The position numbers were made by a program, and so were the translations under genes. A stretch of 63,821 nucleotides of DNA from an uncultured Bacteroidota bacterium (GTDB lineage: Bacteria > Bacteroidota > Bacteroidia > Chitinophagales > Chitinophagaceae), in the NCBI GenBank assembly GCA_903877645.1, contig CAIRES010000072.1, positions 1-63,821 of the forward strand, written 5' to 3'. Of the stretch, positions 17,444 through 26,727 are shown piece by piece. How positions within the stretch are numbered: the stretch's first letter is position 1; every line of letters starts with the position of its first letter. The notes below the pieces were generated by a model. That model was not told the origin of the DNA and did not search any database. It saw only the letters and a program-made list of their open reading frames with translations.

Positions 17444-17473
17444 CAAATATATAATAAACATTATCCACCCCAA
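17444..17473 (-). promoter_or_regulatory. Promoter of dcd with 19-nt spacer; possibly leaderless
   Basis: On the minus strand TTG (17473-17471), exactly 19 nt, TATATTTG (17451-17444). Only 4 nt separate the -7 element from the ATG at 17439, so transcription should begin at or next to the A of the start codon. Confidence 0.7.
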
Positions 17474-17723
17474 CTAAAGAAGATGAGAACTTTTTAACAT
17501 CGTTATTATTTTAATGGAAAATTAATAAAAAGGTATTTATAGTGGGTATACGCCACAACATCCGGTGTTTATGCTACTATATTTTGGCTATAACATTCTT
17601 TTAACGTAAGTTTATCTTTCGATTTTCCTTATACTTCGCGTGTTATGTGGAAAAGACTTGTGAAAAGGAGATAACAGAAGGATAATAATATCGCAAACGT
17701 CTAATAAGAATATTAATTAGAAT
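17474..17723. other. AT-rich gap before the SprB-repeat gene
   Basis: No gene, RNA or clear promoter seen. It must contain the control region of the 17724 gene, but no full TAnnTTTG match is present on the + strand. Confidence 0.5.
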
Positions 17724-20700
17724 ATGCTCAAGAGGCCAGGCTGTTATTTGAAAGCCATCTTTTTACTGGTCATCATTTGTTGCTCGGCTGTGCAGTCGTA
17801 CGCGTCGCATATTTTTGGTATCGATCTTTATTACACTTACGTTTCGGGGAATACTTATACCATCAAGCTGGTAGTATACGGAGATTGTTCCGGGGCTGCA
17901 TTTCCCAGCTTATCAACGTCAGTTCCGGTCGTTAAGGTATATGATGGCAATACATTCATCAACTCAGTTTCGCTGGCCATACAGGCACCATCCGCGGGTG
18001 TAGAAGTAACACCGGTTTGCCCGGCGGATGTGGGCAACACTACTTGTACCAACCTCTCGAATCCTATACCGGGTGTTAAGAAATTTGTGTACAGCGCCAA
18101 TGTGACCTTAACCGGCACATCGTCGGTATGGCGATTTTTGTTTCAGGGGGCTATGGGTAGCAGCTCGGCGGGCAGGAGTAACAGTATCACGAATATTGTG
18201 ATACCCGGACTGGGGTCTACGATACAGTTAGTGGACACGCTGAACAATACTACATTCAATAATTCCAGCGCAGTATATACTACGATCCCTACGCCGTTCT
18301 TCTGTCTCGATATTCCGGCAAATTTTAATCCGGGAGCTGTAGACCCCAATGGAGATAGCCTTGTATTTAACCTGGTGCCGGGTGTAGATGCCAATACGGG
18401 AAGCAATGTCACTTATATATCTCCGTATACTGCTACTGCGCCATTGGCCACTTCTGCCGGTACGTTCTCGTTCAGTAATACTACCGGGCAGCTTGCGTTT
18501 ACACCAAATGTTCTTCAGAAATCACTGGTGGTATATAATGTGGAAGAATACAGCGGGGGTGTGCTGCGGGGAACAACGCAGCGCGAAATGACAGTTGTAG
18601 TGATCACGCCATGTTCAGATATACCGCCTTCCGGGGGCATCAGTGGCGCTACAGCGGGTACAGTTACCTCACCTACTTCTTTAAGTATATGCAGCGCCGC
18701 AGGGCCCTATTCCTTTAACATCAATCCTACCGATCCGGATCATAATAATATCACGATGACGGTGGCCGGATTGCCTACAGGCGCTACGGCTACGATTGTG
18801 GGCAATGGCACACTGGCACCGACCTGTACATTTAACTGGACAACTACCGGAGTAGCTCCGGGTACTTATATTTTTTATGTCACTTACCAGGATGACGGCT
18901 GTCCCCTATCAGGAAAGCAGACAATCGCCTATACCATTACTGTATTTCCTATGCCTACGGAGGCTTATGCGCCAGTGTCTGCGGCTACGTGTGTGGCTAA
19001 GGCGGTGTTTCATGTTACCCCCGGCGGCTCTGCTGCTCCGTGGGTGATCAAGGCTATAGAAAGCGGAACAACAGTGCTTACAGTAACAGGAGTGACAGGT
19101 GTGCTTACAGACAGCCTTTCACCGGGGACATACACTATACGCACCACCAATCCTGATGGCTGTTTTGTAGACACTGCTATTACTATTGCTTCGCCGGTAT
19201 TGCCCGTACCTGCGGTAATTACTACCCCGCCGCTATGCCCGGGTGGCGCTACCGCCACTGCTACTATATCAGCTACAGGAGGGTTGCCTTCTTATACTTA
19301 TGCAATAGGAACAGGTACTTATTCTACATCCGGCTTATTCTCCGGCCTTGCAGCGGGTACTTATACATTGCACGTAAAAGACGCCAACAGCTGTGTGAAA
19401 GATACTACGATCACTATAGCAGATGCAACACCCATACTGTCGCATTTCGAGATACACAAACCATTTTGCGATACAATCACCAATGGTTATGTGATCATTA
19501 CCGCATACAATAGCGTAGCTCCTTATACTTATGCGATAGGGAGCGGCGTATTTTCTTCTACTGATACTTTCACGCACCTTGGCACAGGTAGCTACACTTT
19601 TCATATTAAAAATGGCAATGGTTGTATTGTAGATACCACTATCAGTATTGTGGACTCGGAAACACTGGATGCTACCATTGCAATTGCCGGTATACTCTGT
19701 AATGGCGGATTAGCTACTATCACGGTATCCGGTGCAGGTGGATTTGGGTCGCCCTATACCTATGCGGAAAGTACCGGGGCGTTCGGCTCATCAGGCGTAT
19801 TCACAGTGCCAGTGGGCACATATACATTTCATGTGCATGATGCCGAGACCTGCTTTTTTGATACATCGGTCACCATTACGCAACCTACTGTGGTGAGCAT
19901 ATCGCCTAGCGTGACCAATGTATTGTGCAATGGCGCTGCTACTGGGTCGGTAATAGTAGTAGCCAGCGGTGGCACACCTGCTTATACGTATAGCATCGGT
20001 GGCGGGGCTTATGGTATTTCTCCCAGCTTTACCGGGCTTGCCGCAGGTACTGAGATCCTTGCTGTGAAAGATAACAATGGATGTATCTATACTACTACGG
20101 TGAACGTGACGCAACCCACAGCTATCGTCATTGATTCAGTGGTGATGCGCGAGCCTACGTGCAATGGGAGTACCAATGGTTCATTGGCTGTGTATGCCAG
20201 GGGCGGCACAGGTGTTTATAATTACGCTTTGAGTTCGGGTTCTTATTTTACTACAAATGTTTTCAGCAGCCTGGTTGCAGGTGTTTATATTGTCCATGTA
20301 CGGGATGCCAATGGCTGCATCAAGGATACTACGGTTAATTTATTGCAACCATCGGTAGTATATCCTTCGGCCATAGTGCGTCCTTCTGTTTGCCATACGC
20401 TGGCCAATGGTAAAGTTACTTTGCTGGCTACCGGTGGCACACCTACCTATACTTATGCAGTAGGTACAGGGGCTTATGGCACCACAGGCATATTCTCGCC
20501 TCTTGCTGCGGGCATCTATACCTTTCATGTAAAGGACTTCAACGGCTGTGTGCATGATACGGTAATCACCGTTACGGATTCTTTAGTTGTTTCTGCATTG
20601 CTCACCATTACCCCCGCGGCGTGTTATCAGCAGGCCAGCGGCGCTATTGCGGCTACCGGTACAGGAGGGGCCAGCCCTTATTCTTATGCGCTTGGAACGG

Positions 20701-22280
20701 GAACTTATGGTACATCAGGTATTTTCACAACGCTACCTGCAGGTACTGATGTTATTCACATCAAAGATGCAAACGGATGTATTGATGATACAACGGTTAC
20801 TATTGCGCAGCCGGCCAAGATAGTACCGGGTATATCTATTACACCTCCTTCCTGCCACGGCTTTACAGATGGCAGCATTGCAGTTACTGTTGCAGGGGGT
20901 ACGCCATCATTCACCTATTCTTTTGACAACAGCGCTTATACTGCTGCTACTACCTATGGCACCCTGGCAGCAGGTACCGACTCGGTATGGGTAAAAGATG
21001 CCAATGGTTGCCTGCACGATACAACATTTGCAATTATACAGCCTACCGCTATCTTCTTCAGCAGTGTGGGCTTTGCCAATATATCCTGTTTTAACGGTAC
21101 AGATGGCACGATCACTGTTGCAGGTACAGGCGCTACACCTCCTTATGCTTACGAAGTAAACTCCCTGCCATGGCAAGCGGGGAACCTGTTTACCGGCCTT
21201 GCTGCAGGGGTGGAACTGGTCAGGATGCATGATGCATTTGGTTGTGAGATAGACACCAATGTAATACTCACCCAACCCGACCAGCTTGTCATTGCGAATG
21301 TGGATACAGTAAATGCTACCTGCCCCGGCTATAAAGACGGTTCCATAAAGCTGCATGTAGCGGGCGGCACAACACCATATACTTATTCTACTGATAATAC
21401 CACATTCAACGCAAACAGCTCATTTGCGGCACTGGCGGCAGGCACTTATACTTTTTATGTGAAAGATGCCCACAATTGCACGACAGATACCACAATAGCC
21501 CTGATAGGCCTGCCTCAGATCATTATTGATACGTTGGGCATCATTACTCCATTATGCTTCGGTGGCACTGACGGGGCCATCACTATTGGGGCTACCGGTG
21601 GTGTGCAGCCATTGATGTATATCATAGACTCCGGCGTGGCACACAACACATCGGGTATATTCAATAACATTAATGGAGGCATACATATTATGGATATCAA
21701 AGACAGCCGAAACTGTAATGTGGATACTGCTACTATTGTAGCACAGCCTGATTCAATAGGTATAGCAACCACCATCACCCCCAATGAATGTAAGGGTACG
21801 GAAGATATAGGGTCTGTGGTGACTAATACCAGCGGCGGCACACCTCCCTATACATACTTGTGGAGTACCACACCTGTACAAACAACGCCGGGCATCTTTG
21901 CGTTGGCAAATGGCGCTTACGTGGTAACGGTTACAGATGCCAATAATTGTACCGCCTCAGTAAAAGCTACCGTGGTATATGATAACTGCTGCACACCATT
22001 TATCCCTAATGCCTTCACGCCGAATGATGATGGTGTGGATGATATCTTCAGAATGAGGGCAAAGGGTGATATGCACATTGTTGTGTTCTCAGTATATAAC
22101 CGTTTCGGGCAGCAAGTCTTTACCGAGACCAATACAGACGACCTGGACAATGGCTGGAACGGCAAATTCAATGGTATAAATGCAGACCTGGGCACTTATT
22201 ATTATTATGCAAAGATCGTATGCGGTAATAAAGGCAACCATACAGTGGAGCTTAAAGGCGATGTAACGCTCATCAGGTGA
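17724..22280 (+). CDS. SprB-repeat surface protein with gliding-motility C-terminal domain
   Basis: 1518 residues. Signal peptide about 1-28 (ends VQSYAS). Residues 29-300 form a conserved N-terminal domain (DLYYTYVSGNTYTIKLVVYG). After a CARDB/Ig-like part come 12 or 13 SprB repeats of about 78 residues (roughly 490-1430), each with C.G..DG.I...GGTP.YTY, LAAGTY and VKDANGC..DTT. The end (CCTPFIPNAFTPNDDGVDDI, then VYNRFGQQVF) is the gliding-motility-associated C-terminal (type B, CHU_C) sorting domain used by the T9SS. SprB of Flavobacterium is a mobile adhesin; this protein has the same architecture but no SprF-type gene beside it. Likely cell-surface adhesin. Confidence 0.85.
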   Translation: MLKRPGCYLKAIFLLVIICCSAVQSYASHIFGIDLYYTYVSGNTYTIKLVVYGDCSGAAFPSLSTSVPVVKVYDGNTFINSVSLAIQAPSAGVEVTPVCPADVGNTTCTNLSNPIPGVKKFVYSANVTLTGTSSVWRFLFQGAMGSSSAGRSNSITNIVIPGLGSTIQLVDTLNNTTFNNSSAVYTTIPTPFFCLDIPANFNPGAVDPNGDSLVFNLVPGVDANTGSNVTYISPYTATAPLATSAGTFSFSNTTGQLAFTPNVLQKSLVVYNVEEYSGGVLRGTTQREMTVVVITPCSDIPPSGGISGATAGTVTSPTSLSICSAAGPYSFNINPTDPDHNNITMTVAGLPTGATATIVGNGTLAPTCTFNWTTTGVAPGTYIFYVTYQDDGCPLSGKQTIAYTITVFPMPTEAYAPVSAATCVAKAVFHVTPGGSAAPWVIKAIESGTTVLTVTGVTGVLTDSLSPGTYTIRTTNPDGCFVDTAITIASPVLPVPAVITTPPLCPGGATATATISATGGLPSYTYAIGTGTYSTSGLFSGLAAGTYTLHVKDANSCVKDTTITIADATPILSHFEIHKPFCDTITNGYVIITAYNSVAPYTYAIGSGVFSSTDTFTHLGTGSYTFHIKNGNGCIVDTTISIVDSETLDATIAIAGILCNGGLATITVSGAGGFGSPYTYAESTGAFGSSGVFTVPVGTYTFHVHDAETCFFDTSVTITQPTVVSISPSVTNVLCNGAATGSVIVVASGGTPAYTYSIGGGAYGISPSFTGLAAGTEILAVKDNNGCIYTTTVNVTQPTAIVIDSVVMREPTCNGSTNGSLAVYARGGTGVYNYALSSGSYFTTNVFSSLVAGVYIVHVRDANGCIKDTTVNLLQPSVVYPSAIVRPSVCHTLANGKVTLLATGGTPTYTYAVGTGAYGTTGIFSPLAAGIYTFHVKDFNGCVHDTVITVTDSLVVSALLTITPAACYQQASGAIAATGTGGASPYSYALGTGTYGTSGIFTTLPAGTDVIHIKDANGCIDDTTVTIAQPAKIVPGISITPPSCHGFTDGSIAVTVAGGTPSFTYSFDNSAYTAATTYGTLAAGTDSVWVKDANGCLHDTTFAIIQPTAIFFSSVGFANISCFNGTDGTITVAGTGATPPYAYEVNSLPWQAGNLFTGLAAGVELVRMHDAFGCEIDTNVILTQPDQLVIANVDTVNATCPGYKDGSIKLHVAGGTTPYTYSTDNTTFNANSSFAALAAGTYTFYVKDAHNCTTDTTIALIGLPQIIIDTLGIITPLCFGGTDGAITIGATGGVQPLMYIIDSGVAHNTSGIFNNINGGIHIMDIKDSRNCNVDTATIVAQPDSIGIATTITPNECKGTEDIGSVVTNTSGGTPPYTYLWSTTPVQTTPGIFALANGAYVVTVTDANNCTASVKATVVYDNCCTPFIPNAFTPNDDGVDDIFRMRAKGDMHIVVFSVYNRFGQQVFTETNTDDLDNGWNGKFNGINADLGTYYYYAKIVCGNKGNHTVELKGDVTLIR

Positions 22281-22324
22281 CCTTTTCGGGCATATATCCC
22301 TGTAAAAGTCATTTATTTTAAAAA

Positions 22325-22357
22325 TTGCGGTTAATTACCTTAAAAATTATATTTTTG
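22325..22357 (+). promoter_or_regulatory. Possible promoter of the DUF5606-like gene
   Basis: TATTTTTG at 22350-22357 lies 19 nt before the ATG at 22377. A TTG at 22325-22327 is 22 nt upstream, slightly longer than ideal. Confidence 0.5.
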
Positions 22358-22376
22358 CTGCCCTTTAATACGGATT

Positions 22377-23000
22377 ATGGAATACAGAGAAATAGTAGCA
22401 GTTACCGGGCTTCCGGGCCTTTACCAATTATTAACTACCAAAAGTGATGGCGCCATCGTGCGCAACGTGGCAGATAAATCAACGAAGTTCATCTCTGCCC
22501 GCCAGCATAACGTAACCCCACTCGAAAGTATAGAAGTATATACTACCGGCGCTAATGTGCGCCTGCACGAGGTGTTTATGAAAATGAAGGATCAGGAAGC
22601 TTCTAAACCATTGGCAGATGCTAAAACGGCAGATAACAATGCGATAAAAAGTTACTTCAAAGGCATATTCCCTGAGTTTGATGAAGAGCGTGTATATGTG
22701 AGCGACATGAAGAAAATGCTCAGGTGGTACGAGCTGCTCAAAGTTAATGACCTATTGCATCCTGAAGCGCCGGAAACGGAGGAAGCGCCTGCTGAAGAAG
22801 GTGCGGCAACTGAGCCTGTGGCAGAAGCAAAGCCTGCTAAAAAAGCGGCTAAGAAGGTAGAAGAGCCTGCTGCTGAAGAAGGCGCTGAAAAACCTAAGAA
22901 AGCTGTAGCCAAAAAGAAAAAGGCAGAAACAGAAGAAGCTGCTGAAGGTGAAGAGAAGCCAGCCAAAAAAGTAGCTAAGAATAAAAAAACAGAAGAGTAA
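22377..23000 (+). CDS. DUF5606-like protein with Lys/Ala/Glu-rich tail
   Basis: 207 residues. Residues 1-125 (MEYREIVAVTGLPGLYQLL, STKFISARQHNVTPLESIEVY, IKSYFKGIFPEFDEERVY) match the Bacteroidota-specific DUF5606 type, with unknown biochemical role. From about 125 the chain is low-complexity: blocks of Lys/Ala (PAKKAAKKVEEPAAEEGAE, PKKAVAKKKKAE) resembling histone H1 or HU-type tails, which can bind nucleic acid non-specifically. Has its own -7 element and a strong terminator; monocistronic. Cytoplasmic. Confidence 0.75.
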   Translation: MEYREIVAVTGLPGLYQLLTTKSDGAIVRNVADKSTKFISARQHNVTPLESIEVYTTGANVRLHEVFMKMKDQEASKPLADAKTADNNAIKSYFKGIFPEFDEERVYVSDMKKMLRWYELLKVNDLLHPEAPETEEAPAEEGAATEPVAEAKPAKKAAKKVEEPAAEEGAEKPKKAVAKKKKAETEEAAEGEEKPAKKVAKNKKTEE

Positions 23001-23023
23001 CATCATTTTTATAAAAGAAGCAG

Positions 23024-23056
23024 AAAGGCTGGTCGTATCAATGACCGGCCTTTTTT
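23024..23056 (+). terminator. Intrinsic terminator of the DUF5606-like gene
   Basis: AAAGGCTGGTC (23024-23034) pairs with GACCGGCCTTT (23043-23053) with one G-T pair, 8-nt loop, and then T residues to 23056. Confidence 0.9.
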
Positions 23057-23125
23057 AATTTATTTTAGGCTGTTTCGTTTTTTATAATTGTGTAAATAAT
23101 TATTTTTTTTAACTTAGAGGCGGAT

Positions 23126-23353
23126 ATGAAACATAAGTTCCTCTTATCGATAGCGCTTTTAGTGCTTCTTTTTGCTACGGGCAGTTGCCGCATGCATACA
23201 GTGCAGGGCACGCCATATAGTGTATGGCATATTACCGGGAGGACACATCATCATTGGGGTGCGCCACATCACTCCACATATCGCGGTCGGTTTTGGGGTG
23301 GGCATCGCTATGGGCCGCGGCCAAACCGCCATCGTGGCCATTTCCGTTATTAA
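23126..23353 (+). CDS. Small His/Arg/Gly-rich lipoprotein
   Basis: 75 residues. A clear lipoprotein signal (LLVLLFATGSC, Cys21) precedes a short mature chain of about 54 residues with 10 His and many Arg/Gly (RTHHHWGAPHH, RFWGGHRYGPRPNRHRG). The His clusters could bind metal ions or hydrate polyanions (inference). Such tiny GRH-rich envelope proteins are frequent in Bacteroidota but uncharacterised. A longer overlapping frame at 23172-23465 lacks coding signs. Confidence 0.65.
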   Translation: MKHKFLLSIALLVLLFATGSCRMHTVQGTPYSVWHITGRTHHHWGAPHHSTYRGRFWGGHRYGPRPNRHRGHFRY

Positions 23354-23381
23354 TAGCTGCGGTATTAATTCTTATACAGCC

Positions 23382-24164
23382 TTATACTTTTTGAAAGCCG
23401 GCCTTTACTTTAATGCGGTAGAGCATTTTACCGATGCTGCTATTCAGCAGGGAATTGAGGAATAGCAGCCTTAAGTACCACAATTGCTGCTTAAGGGAAT
23501 TGCCATAGTATTTCCTGTAGCATTGAAACATCTCCCGGGTGGAGGCTACATAGTTGGTGGAACTGACCCCTGTAGGATCGAAGGTAGCCAACGGATAATT
23601 TATAAAGGTGTTTTTCTCATCGGCTATGCGGCAAATGAAATCATAGTCCATGGCGTATTTCACGGTGATATCGAAGTAGCCACATCGGGAATAGACCTCT
23701 TTCTTCACATACATAGTAGGATGAAACACGCCGTGCATACCGCGGTATAGCTTGTCTTTTTCGAATCGCTTGCCCGCCAGCGCCCATGTATCGGCGCGAA
23801 AGAGGTTCAGCTTACCATTCAGCCACATCAGTGAGGAATCCTGCCCGAAAACAGTCATTACTTTTTTAAGAACGGTATTATCATATATCTCATCGCCTGA
23901 GTTGAGCAGGTAAGTAATATCGCCTGTTGCATTGCTGATGCCTTTGTTAAAGGCATCAGCAATGCCCTTATCCCGCTCGCATATCCACCGCCTGTAAGAG
24001 GGTTGTGGATGGCTTTCGAGATACTCCTTTATATCCGGCTTGGTAGATCCATCAATGATAAGATGTTCATAGGGCTTTAGCTCCTGCATATCTACAGAGG
24101 CACAGGTCTTGATGAGATCATCAAGGTTATTGAAGCAGATGGTGATGATGGAGAGAGTGGGCAT
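23382..24164 (-). CDS. Glycosyltransferase family 2 (WcaA/colanic-acid type)
   Basis: 260 residues. GT-A fold: LSIITICFNNLDDLIKTCAS (4-23), DGSTKPDIKEYL (37-48), ICERDKGIADAFNKGISNA (60-78) and LLNSGDEIYD (86-95), where the Asp of the SGD motif replaces a classical DXD. The YAMDYDFICRI segment fits the acceptor/catalytic base region. Transfers a sugar in surface polysaccharide or glycan synthesis; substrate not readable. Only 6 nt separate it from the GT4 gene upstream, so the two form an operon. Confidence 0.85.
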   Translation of the reverse strand: MPTLSIITICFNNLDDLIKTCASVDMQELKPYEHLIIDGSTKPDIKEYLESHPQPSYRRWICERDKGIADAFNKGISNATGDITYLLNSGDEIYDNTVLKKVMTVFGQDSSLMWLNGKLNLFRADTWALAGKRFEKDKLYRGMHGVFHPTMYVKKEVYSRCGYFDITVKYAMDYDFICRIADEKNTFINYPLATFDPTGVSSTNYVASTREMFQCYRKYYGNSLKQQLWYLRLLFLNSLLNSSIGKMLYRIKVKAGFQKV

Positions 24165-24170
24165 TGGGGG

Positions 24171-25271
24171 TTATTTTGAAAGTTCGCTGTAAATTTCTAT
24201 CATTTCACTTACATGCTTTTCCCATGAAAAGGATTTCAACCTGACGGAACCTTTTATTGTGAGTTCATTTCTAATAGACGTATTAGCGACTATTGACATG
24301 ACCGCATCATGCATTGACTTCGGATCATAGGGGTCCATATATATTGCTGCATCGCGTGCAACTTCAGGTAGTGAACTTGTATTGCTGAGAATACAAGGAC
24401 AATTGCATGCGAACGCCTCCAAAATAGGTATTCCAAAGCCTTCGTACAGCGATGGAAAAACAAAAGCTAAAGCATTTTTATAAAGAACCGCAAGATTGGT
24501 ATCGTTTACAGGTATTTGTTTAAGATATTCTTTCACATGGAATTGATCAATGATCTTTCTCTCTTCTTCCGTAAAAGCTTTACCCCCTGCACAAACAAGC
24601 TGTATATCATTCTCAATCAGTAAGGAGGATATGCTCTTTAGAAATGGGATAAAATTCTTGTACAATCCTCTGTTCCCGACATATAATATATATGCTTTTG
24701 AATTTTTGGCCTGCTCATTACCGGAGTCAGCATTAAAAGAATTACCTAAATAGACTACTTTTATTTTTGAAGGATCTACCTGGTAATACTCAATAATATC
24801 TTTTTTAGTATTTTCAGAAACTGCGATGATACAAGTGGCCTTTTCTATTATTGTTTTCTTTTGATCTAGCAGCTTTTTGTCAAGGCGCAACTCCTCAAAT
24901 GTACCTGCAAGCTTTTCATTGGTAAGGTCATGGAAAGTTACGACAATCGGTTTGTTTTTTGCATATTTTATAAGGTCATAACCATAGTAGGTAGGATGAT
25001 AGATATCAAAAGACGATTTTCGAATATCATAAATATTATACAGTTCATTTATAGCATAAAGGATTCGCCGCCTTTTTATATGACCAAACTTGTTGAATAG
25101 CTTATTCGGAATGATCGCATTTTCTTTTAAATAGGCATTATTTGAGTACAGTAACGATAAATGGCCTGTATGTCCTTTTTGTTCTAACCCTTTCACTAGT
25201 TCGGTGAATATGCGTGTAATGCCTCCGTAATCCTGTAGTGAAAATGCTTGATGGTCAAAAAATATATTCAA
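24171..25271 (-). CDS. Glycosyltransferase family 4 (family 1-like)
   Basis: 366 residues, GT-B fold. The N-terminal part opens with QDYGGITRIFTELVKGLEQKG (Gly-rich acceptor-domain loop, about 12-32); the C-terminal nucleotide-sugar domain has YVGNRGLYKNF and PSLYEGFGIPILEAFACN with the EX7E catalytic pair, then LPEVARDAAIYMDP. Likely cytoplasmic membrane-associated polysaccharide assembly with the GT2 next to it. Notably AT-rich compared with nuo genes, hinting at acquisition. Confidence 0.85.
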   Translation of the reverse strand: MNIFFDHQAFSLQDYGGITRIFTELVKGLEQKGHTGHLSLLYSNNAYLKENAIIPNKLFNKFGHIKRRRILYAINELYNIYDIRKSSFDIYHPTYYGYDLIKYAKNKPIVVTFHDLTNEKLAGTFEELRLDKKLLDQKKTIIEKATCIIAVSENTKKDIIEYYQVDPSKIKVVYLGNSFNADSGNEQAKNSKAYILYVGNRGLYKNFIPFLKSISSLLIENDIQLVCAGGKAFTEEERKIIDQFHVKEYLKQIPVNDTNLAVLYKNALAFVFPSLYEGFGIPILEAFACNCPCILSNTSSLPEVARDAAIYMDPYDPKSMHDAVMSIVANTSIRNELTIKGSVRLKSFSWEKHVSEMIEIYSELSK

Positions 25272-25317
25272 TTCAATAATAGTTGGAGATAAAAAATAAA
25301 CTTAATTACTAAAATAG

Positions 25318-26610
25318 TTAATCAATTATAAGCCGATGTGTCCAGTTAAATCTGTCCGAATATATTCTCAATAAGTACACGCCTTTCGGTTTATTTAGAG
25401 ATAAATTATGTTTAAAGGTGCCATTGCTTAAAACTATTTTGTCTGAATATACAACCTGACCAATCATGTTAATTACTTCAAACGAAATAGATTGAGTAGG
25501 TAATAGAGAAAGAGAACCACTTATTGTAAAATCGCCGTTATTAGGATTAGGGTATACGTTTATGTTACTTATTATATTATTTATTGCGCCAGTTTCGGTC
25601 GTCCCAAAAATAATTTTACCGGATATTGATGAGTCAGTACATAAAGCACCATAGCGCAAACAACGATATGTATTTGCTGCTATTGAAGAAGATACTGAAG
25701 CAACTGTTAGTGTTCTTGTATTCACGCCGGAGTATGGAATTGAGTTACTTAAGTTAACAAATCCAGAACCGGAATTTACTTGCCATTGATAAGTGGCTAG
25801 TCCACCAGTATCATTGATCGAAAAGGTCGCATCTTCGCCGGCATGAACTGTGTCATTTTTGGGTTGTCTTGTAATTAAGGTTGTACTAGAATAATATAAT
25901 TTGCTTACTTCGCATGGAGACAATGATCGATTCCAAATGCCTATATCATCAATTGTGCCATTAAAAAAGTTAGACGTCGCAATATCTACTGATCCAATGA
26001 TATTCCAAAATGAAGAAGTAGGGTAACTAACAACTGTGGGTAGATAATCTTGCGAAGTAAGGGTTCCATCAAAATAAATAGATAAATAACCGGAATGAGA
26101 ATCATAAGTACCAACAAGTAAGTGAAAAAAAGCAGTGTCAATTATTGATGTCGTAAAACCTACTTCATTTATTGTTGTCCCGGCATCTACATCTCGTCTA
26201 AATTTCGCCTCATTTGAGAATAAATACAATGAATATGGATCATGAGCAGATACTGCGTCTCCTCGCCAAACAATATTGCTAACTCCGCTAGGTGGATTAA
26301 AGTTCGAAGATTTCACCCATGCCGAAACAGAAAGATCACTTATTAAATCTAAAGAAGTACTAGAAGGAATACTGATGTAGTTACTCGTCCCATCAAAAAA
26401 ATAAGCAGAATTGGCATGTCCATACCTATCTGTCGTTAGAGAGCAACCATATATTGTTCCATTATTTCCATTCCCACTACTATCAATTGCATTTCCAGAG
26501 AAAGGATACCATGCTACCAATCCAGATGATGGGACATAAGAGGGGATAATTTGGGAAAACGTAAGTTCCGGCAAAAGCAATAAAATCACAAAATGGAGAA
26601 TAAGTTTCAT
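25318..26610 (-). CDS. LamG-domain protein with T9SS type A sorting domain
   Basis: 430 residues. Signal peptide 1-19 (LLPELTFS). A LamG/concanavalin-like domain at about 30-235 (AWYPFSGNAIDSSGNGNNG, YFFDGTSNYISI, LSVSAWVKS, DDIGIWNRSLSPCEVSKLY). Then an Ig-like domain (TVHAGEDATFSINDTG). The last 80 residues, NINVYPNPNNGDFTISG to GVYLLRIYS, are the sorting domain. Extracellular, probably carbohydrate or matrix binding. Its LamG part is a paralogue of the 27970-29961 protein. Confidence 0.85.
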   Translation of the reverse strand: MKLILHFVILLLLPELTFSQIIPSYVPSSGLVAWYPFSGNAIDSSGNGNNGTIYGCSLTTDRYGHANSAYFFDGTSNYISIPSSTSLDLISDLSVSAWVKSSNFNPPSGVSNIVWRGDAVSAHDPYSLYLFSNEAKFRRDVDAGTTINEVGFTTSIIDTAFFHLLVGTYDSHSGYLSIYFDGTLTSQDYLPTVVSYPTSSFWNIIGSVDIATSNFFNGTIDDIGIWNRSLSPCEVSKLYYSSTTLITRQPKNDTVHAGEDATFSINDTGGLATYQWQVNSGSGFVNLSNSIPYSGVNTRTLTVASVSSSIAANTYRCLRYGALCTDSSISGKIIFGTTETGAINNIISNINVYPNPNNGDFTISGSLSLLPTQSISFEVINMIGQVVYSDKIVLSNGTFKHNLSLNKPKGVYLLRIYSDRFNWTHRLIID

Positions 26611-26700
26611 GTCAGTTCTTTTAACTAGTAAAATTAATATTTTTATTCACTTAAAACAATATTTGTCACTTCATATTCCGCATGGGAAAGATTGTTATCG

Positions 26701-26708
26701 TACTTTTG
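26701..26708 (+). promoter_or_regulatory. -7 element TACTTTTG before the methyltransferase
   Basis: A TAnnTTTG match 19 nt before the preferred ATG (26728). It lies inside the longer reading that would start at a TTG (26692), which argues for the later start. Confidence 0.4.
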
Positions 26709-26727
26709 GGATAATCAAAATATCAAA

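Noticed and set aside
23172..23465. 97-codon frame overlapping the small His-rich lipoprotein
   Set aside because: The lipoprotein frame has a textbook signal; this frame has none and runs into the convergent glycosyltransferase gene.
26692..26727. TTG start 12 codons upstream of the methyltransferase ATG
   Set aside because: The stretch contains a -7 promoter element, and the zinc-binding N-terminus starts naturally at the ATG.
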